A stretch of 64,000 bases of DNA from Pyrococcus horikoshii OT3 (GCF_000011105.1 NC_000961.1:511940-575939), one strand, 5' to 3'; positions 9,833-19,129 are shown, numbered from the stretch's first letter. A program made the numbers and translations. Notes: generated from the letters alone by a model not told the origin.

Positions 9833-10743
9833 CTCTTCCTACCTTTATTTTCCAATTTCCTGTTTATCTCTTCTCTAAGTTTCCTCCTAAGTGTCTTGGC
9901 ATCAGGTCTAACGAGTATCTCCACCCTGTCCTCCTCTCCCGTTTTTATGAAATTTGTTAAACTCTTAGTAGTTAAGCCGAGTCTCTCCTCTATAATCTCC
10001 CTAAGCTCTAGGTCTATTTCGTACCCTATGCAATTTCGATGCAACTTTCTGGAAACAACGCACGTCGTTCCAGACCCCAGGAAGGGATCTAAAACTGTCT
10101 CACCAACGTAACTGTAGAGTCTTATTAGCCTTTCGGCGAGTTCCTCTGGGAATGGGGCTGTGTACTTACTCCATTTCTCATGCGGGAGGACGTTTTTTAT
10201 ATCCCACACTGAAAGGTACCACTTCTCGGCCTGGAACTTTGATATGCTTATCTTACTCTTTTCCCTGATCTCTGGGGGTACAGCGGATCTATCGAATTTT
10301 CCAGGTTTCTTGAAGATCACTACCTCTTCGTATATATTATCCGGGTAATAATACATGGGGTACGGATGCTGGATTAAAACTCCACTACGCCTACTTATCC
10401 TGATGTAACCTTCGGGCTTTCTCCAAATGATCTTATCTTGGTACTCAAATCCAAGTTCATGAACCATTATATGTATCAGATCGGAGACAATTGGGTACAA
10501 TTTACCCTCAATCCTAACATCCTGCGTAACAAAGCAGGCATATCTACCTGGCTGAAGAACCCTCATCAACTCCTTTCCAACTTTCCTAAGTAGGTTAAGG
10601 TACTCCTCATAGCTACTGAACAACCCTGGGAAATCGAACGGTGCATTATAATAGGGTGGTGAAGTTACCACTAAGTGAACACTGTTATCTGGAATCTCCT
10701 CCATATTTTCAGAGCTACCAAAAACGATCTTGATCTCCACCAT
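9829..10743 (-). CDS. DNA (cytosine-N4 or adenine-N6) methyltransferase, beta class
   Basis: About 304-residue S-adenosylmethionine-dependent DNA methylase. The catalytic motif IV TSPPYYN occurs near residue 28 and the AdoMet-binding motif I DPFLGSGTT near residue 212, so motif IV precedes motif I as in beta-class enzymes; TSPPY favours cytosine-N4 modification. ATG 10743 is preferred over GTG 10758; TTAAAATA about 20 bases upstream suggests a nearly leaderless mRNA. It is convergent with an unknown 318-residue gene that may be the cognate nuclease. It lies just outside the tRNA-Ser/IS island. Confidence 0.9.
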   Translation of the reverse strand: MVEIKIVFGSSENMEEIPDNSVHLVVTSPPYYNAPFDFPGLFSSYEEYLNLLRKVGKELMRVLQPGRYACFVTQDVRIEGKLYPIVSDLIHIMVHELGFEYQDKIIWRKPEGYIRISRRSGVLIQHPYPMYYYPDNIYEEVVIFKKPGKFDRSAVPPEIREKSKISISKFQAEKWYLSVWDIKNVLPHEKWSKYTAPFPEELAERLIRLYSYVGETVLDPFLGSGTTCVVSRKLHRNCIGYEIDLELREIIEERLGLTTKSLTNFIKTGEEDRVEILVRPDAKTLRRKLREEINRKLENKGRKS

Positions 10744-10930
10744 ATTCCATACCCACACAGTATTTTAAGATGATTTTACGAACCACTTAGAGAACTCAAT
10801 TTTATAAGATTTTCTTCGGATTAAGCCGGGAAGTCTGTAATTCCAGATTTAATTCGTGAATTTTTTAAACATAAAGATTAAATACCTAGCGTAGGTATAC
10901 TTAGCCTGGATTGGCATTTAAAAATGGAGC

Positions 10931-11017
10931 GCCGGGGTAGCCTAGCCTGGGAAGGCGCGGGACTCGAGATCCCGTGGGCGTGGTCCCACCGGGGTTCAAA
11001 TCCCCGCCCCGGCGCCA
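10931..11017 (+). tRNA. tRNA-Ser(CGA)
   Basis: Class II tRNA with acceptor GCCGGGG paired to CCCCGGC, discriminator G, and encoded CCA (11015-11017). The anticodon loop is CTCGAGA, giving anticodon CGA (reads UCG). A long variable arm (GTGGG...CCCAC) follows, diagnostic of serine. The T arm is CGGGG-TTCAAAT-CCCCG. A/T-rich sequence upstream includes TTTTTTAAAC, a TATA candidate. The IS element begins 20 bases after the CCA, so this tRNA marks the left edge of an accessory island. Confidence 0.95.
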
Positions 11018-11138
11018 CCTGCCGAGTGAGATATTACTTTTTCTTTTTGAAAGCCTCGCCCTTTAGGGCGGGGATGCAGTAATCGAAAAACCAGCCTGAG
11101 GGTAGGAAAGCACATCGCCGAAAAGTTTTTAAATCAAA

Positions 11139-11152
11139 CCATACTAGTATGG
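11139..11152. promoter_or_regulatory. Perfect 14-bp palindrome at the RHH gene start (operator candidate), IS copy 1
   Basis: CCATACTAGTATGG is a perfect dyad. It lies about 15 bases after a TATA-like TTTTTAAATC and contains the ATG (11149-11151) of the ribbon-helix-helix gene. Bound repressor would block initiation of the RHH-tnpB transcript. It is identical in IS copy 2. Autoregulation is inference. Confidence 0.5.
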
Positions 11153-11304
11153 GGGTTATTAATGTCTCCGTTGATGATGAAGTCGAAAAGAAGTTCAGAG
11201 AACTCGTGGAGAGAAAATACGGAAAAATCAGAGGAGCTTTAGGTGTTGCGGTAACCGAAGCCATGAAACTCTGGATTAAAAAAGTCGAAAGCGAGGAAAA
11301 ATGA
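11149..11304 (+). CDS. Small ribbon-helix-helix (CopG-like) protein of the IS element, copy 1
   Basis: 51 residues. An N-terminal strand (GVINVSVDDEVEKKF) is followed by two helices, the second being GVAVTEAMKLWIKK; this is the layout of RHH DNA-binding proteins such as archaeal VapB/CopG. The TGA overlaps the tnpB ATG (ATGA at 11301-11304), so translation is coupled. It occupies the place that tnpA has in complete IS605 elements. The same ORF, at the same position, is kept in the second copy. Likely role: repressor of the element, acting on the overlapping palindrome; not demonstrated. Confidence 0.75.
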   Translation: MGVINVSVDDEVEKKFRELVERKYGKIRGALGVAVTEAMKLWIKKVESEEK

Positions 11305-12580
11305 AGCGAACAGTAACAGTAAAACTCCAGCCCTCAAAAGCCCAGGAAGAAACCCTCAAAGAGTTAGCCATTATTAGCTCTAAAGCTTGGAACAAAGTGA
11401 ACTACCTTCGCAGGCAAGAATTCTTTGAAGGCAAACCTGTTGATTTCCTCAAAACCGAGAAGATAGTTTATGAAGAGTTTAAATCCGAAATCGGCTCAGC
11501 AACTGTTCAACAAATTTGTAGGAAGAATGCTGATGCTTGGCGTTCATTCTTCTCACTAATCAGGAGCAAGAGAAACGGAGAACTTCCAAAATGGTTCAAG
11601 CCAAAACCACCGGAGTACGTTAAGGAAGGGGGCTTAATCATTCTAAGAAACGACCAATACAAGATTGAGGGGAATAAACTAATCCTCAAGGGTCTTGGGA
11701 AATTCAAACGCTTGGAAGTTCAATTCAAGGGGAGAATTCATCTCAAGGGCAAACAGGGAAAGTTAGAAATAACTTACGACCCAATCAAAAGAAAGTGGTA
11801 TGCTCACATTTCATACACGGTGAAGGAGAAACTTTATGGTGGAGAATGGGTAGAAGTTCCAAGACAACCCTTAGGTAACCTCTCAGCGGGAATTGACTTG
11901 GGAGTGAATAACTTAATGGCCGTTTACGTTGAGAATGGTGAAAGCTTCTTAGTGAATGGGAGACCGTTAAAAAGCATTGATTTTTACTGGAGGGAGAGGA
12001 TAGCTGATTACCAGTCAAAACTCAACAAGTCCGGGGCTAAAAAGAGCAGAAAGCTATCCAGAATGCACGAGAAGGCTAAACTTCAGGCTAAACACTACAT
12101 TAACACTGCGGTAAGGCAAACTGTTGAAAGACTCTACCACCTCGGAGTTTCCAGAATTGTAGTCGGCTATCCAAAAGGCATTAGCAGGAACTCTAACAGG
12201 GGTAAAAAGCAGAATTACCTCCTCTCCCACGTTTGGCGGTTTAATTACGTTATTAAACGCTTGAGAGAAGTTGCGGAAGAGTATGGTATTCAAGTTTTGA
12301 TTGTGGATGAGGCTTTCACTTCTAAGCTTTGCCCCGTTTGCGGGAAGCCCCACAAGGGGCAAGGTTTGTTCGAGGACTATTTAAGTGTCCCGAGACGGGG
12401 CTTACCTTTAATGCCGACTTGGTTGGAGCTTTCAACATTTTGAAGAAGGTTGTGAAAACAATAACCCCGAGCCTGCCGGGTTTAACGGCAGGTAGGGGTA
12501 ACTGGCCGAAGGCCCGGCCAGAGGGGTTGAGGAGTAAAAATGAGACCCCTCAAACCTCCCCGCACTTGGCGAGGGGTTGA
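11301..12580 (+). pseudogene. tnpB: TnpB (IS605 OrfB), frameshifted, copy 1
   Basis: RNA-guided nuclease family of IS200/IS605 elements. Frame 1 runs 11301-12443 (380 codons) and the true C-terminus continues in another frame to 12580. The shift lies near 12354-12357: the run CAAGGGGCAAGG has four G where five would restore HKGARFVRGLFKCP. N-terminal helix-turn-helix-like region, RuvC-I motif GIDLGVNN near residue 195, then VVGYPKGI near 290, zinc finger CPVCG...CPETG, and the last RuvC aspartate in NADLVGAFNIL. The zinc finger's second half and that aspartate lie after the shift, so without frameshifting the product should be inactive. The second copy has the same lesion. Confidence 0.85.
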
Positions 12581-12621
12581 ATCGTTGGAACCCTCGCCGT
12601 TCACGGCGGGAAGGAGGTCAG
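12443..12621 (+). ncRNA. Candidate omegaRNA scaffold / right end of IS copy 1
   Basis: The 3' end of tnpB and the right end form a chain of GC-rich hairpins: CCTGCCG/CGGCAGG, CTGGCC/GGCCAG, GAGGGGT/ACCCCTC and CCTCGCCG/CGGCGGG. TnpB guide RNAs in this family come from exactly this region, with the guide being the flanking DNA after the right end. The guide here would begin at 12622, in the 3' end of the neighbouring minus-strand gene. Expression is not shown. Confidence 0.55.
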
Positions 12622-13236
12622 CAACTTAAGCACCCAGAGTTGGTATATCCACTTCCTCACGTTCTTCAATGCTCTTATCCTACTCTTCATCCTGGGGTTA
12701 GAGAGACAAGCGAAGAGGGATACTTCGATGCCCTCCTCAAAAGCTTCTTCAGTTCTAATAGCATGCTCTGAGAAGAAGATTTTAAAACCTAACTTCTTCG
12801 AATAGTTGTTTACATCCTCTACCATGCGAGAAAGAACGTTCCTAAATTGATCTACAAGCTGTTTAAGTTTTCGCCCATCTCTACTCCACTCATCAATTTC
12901 AAACATATATTCAGGAAACCTTTCCAAAGCTTCAGCTATGCTACCCATCCACTTTCTTTCTTCAAAGTTAGGCCATCCCCTGTGTTCACTATTAAGGAAC
13001 GCCTCAGGTTCAAACTCACTAACGTACCCATATCCTGAGTTGGAAAAGGAGATTTCAATTAGAGATTTTCCCCTAATATTTTCAAGAGGTACCTTCCAGT
13101 AAACTGTACTATGCGACGATTCCTTAGATATCGCATACTTGCTGATATGCCTAAAGAGATTATTTTCGACAACGTACCAATACATCCCACCTCTCGTACC
13201 TCGATAATCTTCCATTACTTCAATGAACTCATTCAT
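12601..13236 (-). CDS. Unknown protein of the accessory island, C-terminus supplied by the IS end
   Basis: 211 residues from ATG 13236; not recognised. A TTG at 13281 is in frame, but GGGAGG eight bases before ATG 13236 decides the start. Mixed alpha/beta N-terminal half (TRGGMYWYVVENNLF), helical C-terminal half with WSRDGRKLKQLVDQFRNVL. It is divergently transcribed from the two-gene unit starting at 13331. The last six residues (LTSFPP) and the stop codon lie inside the IS right end, so the original C-terminus was replaced or trimmed by the insertion. Confidence 0.6.
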   Translation of the reverse strand: MNEFIEVMEDYRGTRGGMYWYVVENNLFRHISKYAISKESSHSTVYWKVPLENIRGKSLIEISFSNSGYGYVSEFEPEAFLNSEHRGWPNFEERKWMGSIAEALERFPEYMFEIDEWSRDGRKLKQLVDQFRNVLSRMVEDVNNYSKKLGFKIFFSEHAIRTEEAFEEGIEVSLFACLSNPRMKSRIRALKNVRKWIYQLWVLKLLTSFPP

Positions 13237-13330
13237 GGAGTCATCCTCCCTAATAGTTATATTACCAATATGAATAACCAAAAAGAAACCGCTAAAAATC
13301 TTTAGAATATTCTCCTAATTAGTGGTAGAG

Positions 13331-14503
13331 ATGATGGAGAGTTACTATGACACGATCCCAAACTTCCGATATTGGGACATTGAAGCTTGGAAAAATTACA
13401 TTAAGGAGTATGTTGTGCCGATTTACAAAACCACAAGAACTCTCTTAGAGCTTAGGAATGAGCTCCTTCCATACGTTGGGAAATCATTAAAAACCGTGAA
13501 AGATAACGACGAGAGACTCTTACCATTTTTCGTTGGCGGAATCGACGAGAAAGGAAATTACAAGAAGAGAAGCCTTGCAAAACTGATCAGGCTCATGTTC
13601 GGCATTTATGTTGAACCAGAAGAATTCGTTAGTGCAGTGAACGAAGAAGGAGAGAGAGGATTCGAGGTTGTTAAAATCAAACTAATTAACGAACAATGGG
13701 TATACTTTTTAAGATTGATAAAACAGCTCAATGAATATAGCAGTATAATCCTTCAAAAATCTAAAATTGAGCCCCAACTCTCATTAAAAGTGAGTGAAAT
13801 CCTCCAGGATCCAAATAGGCTTTTAGATATATTAAAGGAGTTTTACAAAGCTTGTGTTTCCTTTAGTGCAAACCATAACTATTACACGTTCTTTATCATA
13901 AGCACAGCAAGTATTCACTGGAGATACCTAGTTACTGCATACCCGAAGTTGAAAGAACACTTTGAAAAAATAAGAGAATTCTTAGGACTTGAACCAATAC
14001 TCATTCCAAACACGAACAACAAAGAACTTCGAGAGAGTTACACTATCTGGGGACATGAAATTCATGGAATTGCATATTATATATACTGGATGCAAATTAT
14101 ATTATGGGTGTTCTTTAATTTCTCAGAAAATTTAATTATAATGAAACGAGGACGAGGAAACATTTATCCTGCTGAAATTAAAGAAGTGGTGGCATATGTA
14201 GCTCCAGAGGCAGAAGACCTACGGAGAGACTACATAACTCTTACTGAGAACTTGCTTTCCCAATATAACCCTCCAAAGATTCAGGAATTAGAGGTAGTGG
14301 AAGAGTATAAAGCAGAAATTAAGGGTATTTTTACTCTTTCCCCCTGGAATAAACGAGTAATGGGCTCACTCCCAGAATTCCTCGACATCGTCGGCCCTAG
14401 GCTGTTCTTGGGATTATCAAAAATAATGATAGCAAAAGAATGGGATCGAGACATACTAATCTACCACCATAGGTTTATAGAACACGCAGAGTGGTGGTTA
14501 TAA
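13331..14503 (+). CDS. Unknown protein of the accessory island
   Basis: About 390 residues, unrecognised. Rich in aromatic residues and mostly helical; a hydrophobic aromatic stretch (YYIYWMQIILWVFFNF) about residues 252-267 could be a membrane segment or a buried helix. No catalytic motif seen. Several starts are possible (GTG 13322, ATG 13331, ATG 13334). The TAA overlaps the next ATG by one base (TAATG at 14501-14505), so it is translationally coupled to the 32-residue-repeat protein and they probably work together. Confidence 0.6.
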   Translation: MMESYYDTIPNFRYWDIEAWKNYIKEYVVPIYKTTRTLLELRNELLPYVGKSLKTVKDNDERLLPFFVGGIDEKGNYKKRSLAKLIRLMFGIYVEPEEFVSAVNEEGERGFEVVKIKLINEQWVYFLRLIKQLNEYSSIILQKSKIEPQLSLKVSEILQDPNRLLDILKEFYKACVSFSANHNYYTFFIISTASIHWRYLVTAYPKLKEHFEKIREFLGLEPILIPNTNNKELRESYTIWGHEIHGIAYYIYWMQIILWVFFNFSENLIIMKRGRGNIYPAEIKEVVAYVAPEAEDLRRDYITLTENLLSQYNPPKIQELEVVEEYKAEIKGIFTLSPWNKRVMGSLPEFLDIVGPRLFLGLSKIMIAKEWDRDILIYHHRFIEHAEWWL

Positions 14504-16371
14504 TGACAGAAGAGTCAAAGAAAGAATTCAAGGAGTACTACGAAGAACATAGGGAGAGAGAAAGAAGAAAATCCCAGGAAAAGCAAAAACAAAGCAAAGC
14601 TTCAACTTCCCCACCTCAACCCTCCCCACCTATCCCAGAGAGCACAGTGGATAAAACTCAAATTCAAAAATTCTCAAAAGAAGAACCAGTTGAAATTCCT
14701 GTTATTGAGTTAAAAGAATCAGCTATATCTTTTAAAACGGCACCATTAGCCTTAGATTATCCAAAGAGGGGAAAAGAACTTCCTCTAATGGTTCCAAGGT
14801 TTAGAGCTTCCCCTCCAACTTTTAAGTTTGTAAGTGTAAAGCTCGACACAAGCTTTTCAACTGAGAGGAAGATTCTCCCCATTGTAATTCCAAAAATCAA
14901 GCTTCTAAAGCCAGTCATAGAATTCTCAGAAGGAAAGCTTGATGTTGATTACTCGGTAAGTAAGCAGGAAAGAGAGATCTTTGTTCCAAGATTTGTTACT
15001 CAGAAGCCTCTAATATCCTTTAAGATGGCTCCTCTAAATATAGAAGTCCCAACTTTCCAATCTAACCAATTAGTTCAGTCCTCAGCTCAAGTCAAAACTG
15101 AGAATATTAAGGTAACAAACTTAATCCAACCCCAGGAGGAAACTACTCAAGGAGTGGTTGAAGTTCATGTAGGAAATAAAGAACCAGAGATCAAAGGAGA
15201 GAAACTCAAGGATCCACTAGAGTTCCTATTTGGGAAAGGTGTTGGAAAGATTAGAAACATTGAACCTCTTGTAATACTTTTCAAGGATCATGAAAACGAC
15301 AGCTATATTCAGACATTTGAAACCCTACTTTTGAGGATTTACAGAGAGAAGCATGGTGGGTATCCAGATGTCAAAAAACTAAGCTTAATAAATGAGTGGA
15401 ACAGAAGGGAAATCGAGCAGTGGCTCGACGAGGGAAAACTATTTTTAATTGAGTTAGATAAAAGAAGTAGAAAAGGAGAAGAAACTATTGAGGCTAAGCT
15501 TAATGCGGAAATGCTCGCTGACAGACTCTGGGCAATTTTCTCAAAGAAGAAGGGGATTGTAATCTTCTACACGAAGGATGAGGAACTCTTCAACGAATAT
15601 AAGAACATTTTAAAGGACATAGTATGGAACAAACTACATTTAGGGGCAGAAATTGTTGAGGTTATACCAAGAAAGCTCTCATTTAAAGAAAAGCTCAAGC
15701 TTGCGGATTTGCTATTTGGCTTTGTGAATATGAGGGAAGAAGCACCTCCAAATGCTTCAATGGACGCGATCCTTAATGTGGGTGAAAATAAGTATAAGGA
15801 TAAGCTTGTAAAGCTCAAGGAGAAGTATTATGATATCCTGGGCATTGTTAAACCTGGGGAGAATGAAAGTGAGGAACATTTAAGGGGAAAAGCATTCATA
15901 GTTCACTGGCTTATAAGGCAACTTGAGGAAAAAGGAATAGTGCCAAAAGGCGAGGGGAAGGATTGGAAGTTCATAAGGGATACCATAAGAACCGAAGAGC
16001 CGAGAAATGGTGTTATCGTTGATGTCTACTTTAACAACGAAAATTACGAATTTGAGACGCTATTTGAAGAGGGCTTTGGAAAGATCCATAAAACTCTCAG
16101 GAAATATGAGCAACTCCAAGCGAAGGTTAGGATCATTGTTGAGCCAATTACAGCATTCCTCCATGTAAAAGAGTTTGCCGAGCTAATGAGGATTGTGAAA
16201 CAAATGTACCCAACTCTAGATGTTAGATTCTACACGCTAGACGTTAAAAATGAGAATCTTGTACCACTCGAAAAATATCTAAAGGAAGTTGAGACCTTAA
16301 TTGGCCAAAAATCTGAGCTCCTCCCCGTTGTGGATGACGAAGGTTCCAACGAGTTAACTCCTCACCATTGA
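14503..16371 (+). CDS. Repeat protein with nuclease-like C-terminal domain (accessory island)
   Basis: About 622 residues from ATG 14503 (GTG 14491 also in frame). Residues 1-60 are charged and Pro/Ser-rich. About residues 65-185 hold 3.5 tandem repeats of about 32 residues, each reading roughly hxF...L.ld....+.lP..VP+f....P. A middle domain follows. About residues 455-560 resemble a PD-(D/E)XK fold: EEHLRGKAF, then GVIVDVYFNN with a following YEFETLFEEG. I infer a nuclease but cannot assign a family. The last codons are read through a degenerate IS right end, beginning about 16313. Coupled to the preceding gene. Confidence 0.6.
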   Translation: MTEESKKEFKEYYEEHRERERRKSQEKQKQSKASTSPPQPSPPIPESTVDKTQIQKFSKEEPVEIPVIELKESAISFKTAPLALDYPKRGKELPLMVPRFRASPPTFKFVSVKLDTSFSTERKILPIVIPKIKLLKPVIEFSEGKLDVDYSVSKQEREIFVPRFVTQKPLISFKMAPLNIEVPTFQSNQLVQSSAQVKTENIKVTNLIQPQEETTQGVVEVHVGNKEPEIKGEKLKDPLEFLFGKGVGKIRNIEPLVILFKDHENDSYIQTFETLLLRIYREKHGGYPDVKKLSLINEWNRREIEQWLDEGKLFLIELDKRSRKGEETIEAKLNAEMLADRLWAIFSKKKGIVIFYTKDEELFNEYKNILKDIVWNKLHLGAEIVEVIPRKLSFKEKLKLADLLFGFVNMREEAPPNASMDAILNVGENKYKDKLVKLKEKYYDILGIVKPGENESEEHLRGKAFIVHWLIRQLEEKGIVPKGEGKDWKFIRDTIRTEEPRNGVIVDVYFNNENYEFETLFEEGFGKIHKTLRKYEQLQAKVRIIVEPITAFLHVKEFAELMRIVKQMYPTLDVRFYTLDVKNENLVPLEKYLKEVETLIGQKSELLPVVDDEGSNELTPHH

Positions 16372-16567
16372 CGAGGGGTTTACGGGCGACTCATCATCTA
16401 CTCCGATCACCGGTTCTTACCCTTACCGCAAAGCAGATCGGGGTTATCGTTCCAGAGACTGAACTTCAAGTCTTGACTGCTTATATTCTCCGATCGAGGC
16501 CCAATTTAGAATGATTTTCGGTTTAACCCGAATACTGCACCCTATCCTAAAGGGTGAAGCTTCAAAG
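16313..16567 (-). mobile_element. 255-bp internal-deletion derivative of the IS605-type element
   Basis: Both ends of the 1584-bp element are recognisable here on the minus strand. At the right end, CTCCCCG..GTG followed by CGA.GGTTCCAACGA matches the copy at 53561. Next come TTACCC.TACC and CGGGGTTAT, which match the omegaRNA region. At the left end, TACTGCA..CC with CCTAAAGGG.GA.GCTT matches 55085-55133. TTAC (complement of 16568-16571) again flanks the left end. The RHH and tnpB coding regions are gone. It is more diverged than the two full copies, so older. Confidence 0.75.
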
Positions 16568-16709
16568 GTAAAAGCTTGAGGAATGCTCAGAAATATCTTC
16601 GTCGCTTTTTGACATTTTCCCGTAGGGTCTTCTTCGAGCTTTAAAGATTTTGAAAATACCTCTCCATAATTTGAATTTCCGTTGGATATTACGGTTCTCG
16701 AAAAAATAA

Positions 16710-18134
<1,425 letters not shown>

Positions 18135-18141
<7 letters not shown>

Positions 18142-18599
18142 CCAAACCCCAGGAGTTCCCTAACCTTTATTGAGATTATACCTATCCTGGGGAAGACAGC
18201 TAAAGCCTTGGCCTCAACGGCTTCAGCGGGAACACAGTCGAGTATTCCCTCGGGAGTGTAGTATATATCTGGAACTGGATTATGATCACCCCACGTGATG
18301 AAGCACAGCTCTCTCTTTCCATTGATGTAAATGTATTTTATCCCTCGAACCCTATGAATTATTGGGTACCTCGATATAATGCTCCTGTAAACTATGACAT
18401 CTCCAACTCTAACTTCTTCTGGCCTTACACCTTCCAGCAAAACGACATCTCCCCTATGGAAGACTGGTTCCATGGAGCCACTAACCACTACCACGAGCGG
18501 CGTTTCAGTGTGAAGGGCAACTCTAAGACCGAAGTATAATGCTAATGTTAGGAGTATTATCAGTAAAGTTGAGATTACCTCCTTTCCCTTTTCATCCAT
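18135..18599 (-). CDS. Archaeal signal peptidase I
   Basis: About 154 residues. An N-terminal membrane anchor (about residues 8-28) is followed by the catalytic serine motif VSGSMEPVFHRGD, the region IIHRVRG with the catalytic histidine that replaces lysine in archaeal/ER-type enzymes, and WGDHNPVPD with the acidic residue. It cleaves signal peptides of exported proteins at the outer face of the membrane. ATG 18599 follows GGAGG; upstream ORF extension to 18656 is rejected. It overlaps the end of the DUF531 gene by 25 bases, so they are cotranscribed. Confidence 0.9.
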
Positions 18600-19129
18600 T
18601 TTAGGGCCTCCATTACAGTAGCTATCTTTGCAGGTATTATTCCAATAGCGGTGCAAGTTTCCAAGCTTATCCCCTTTCCATCAGTTATGTCCAAATGATA
18701 CTTAGCAATTTTAAAAGCTTCCTTCGGTAACCCGTGCCTACCGAGTCCTATTAGGAATATGAAGCTCTTTCCCCTAACGGCCATTTCTGCTATCTCTATC
18801 GTTTTTACTGCTTTTTCCTTTGAGGGCTTTGAAGTTGTAGCGACGACTTCCCCGAATTGGGAAGGGAACCCCTTCTTCGGAAAGTCGAGGAGGTGGAACT
18901 TTCCTGACTCTACAAGCTTAATGAGATATTTCCCTCCTTCCCCTATAGTTGTATTCTCTGCTACTTCTCCGGCAATTTCCCTTTCATCTTTTCCCTCGAA
19001 GGGAAATCCTATTAAAGCAAGGTGAAAGTTAAAAGCATAAGCTACCGGAGCTGCCCTAGCTATAGCCCTTAGGTGGGCTTCATGGATCCTCTTTGGATCG
19101 TAGGTGTTGTAGAGTCCTATGGTTAGCAT
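18575..19129 (-). CDS. DUF531 family protein
   Basis: About 184 residues, recognisable as the archaeal DUF531 family from the N-terminal LTIGLYNTYDPKRIHEAHLRAIARAAP. The FLIGLGRHGLPKEAF stretch near residue 125 recalls the deep-knot region of SPOUT methyltransferases, so an RNA methylase role is possible but unproven. GTG 19132 is an alternative start. First gene of a unit with signal peptidase. Confidence 0.7.
   Translation of the reverse strand: MLTIGLYNTYDPKRIHEAHLRAIARAAPVAYAFNFHLALIGFPFEGKDEREIAGEVAENTTIGEGGKYLIKLVESGKFHLLDFPKKGFPSQFGEVVATTSKPSKEKAVKTIEIAEMAVRGKSFIFLIGLGRHGLPKEAFKIAKYHLDITDGKGISLETCTAIGIIPAKIATVMEALKWMKRERR

Larger units (their letters stand above)
11038..12621 (+). mobile_element. 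IS200/IS605-family element lacking tnpA, copy 1 (1584 bp)
   Basis: Borders come from alignment with the second copy at 53561-55144, which has exactly the same length. The left end directly follows TTAC (11034-11037), the target tetranucleotide known for IS608-like elements; copy 2 also follows TTAC. Both ends carry subterminal hairpins of one type: CCTCGCCC-TTTA-GGGCGGGG at the left and CTCGCCG-TTCA-CGGCGGG at the right. Content: an RHH-type small gene, then frameshifted tnpB, then a structured GC-rich right end. No tnpA is present, so movement would need a transposase supplied in trans. No target-site duplication is expected for this family. Confidence 0.9.

Noticed and set aside
11038-12621. 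Target-site duplication flanking the IS copies
   Set aside because: None is seen and none is expected for single-strand-type IS200/IS605 transposition; TTAC occurs only at the left border.
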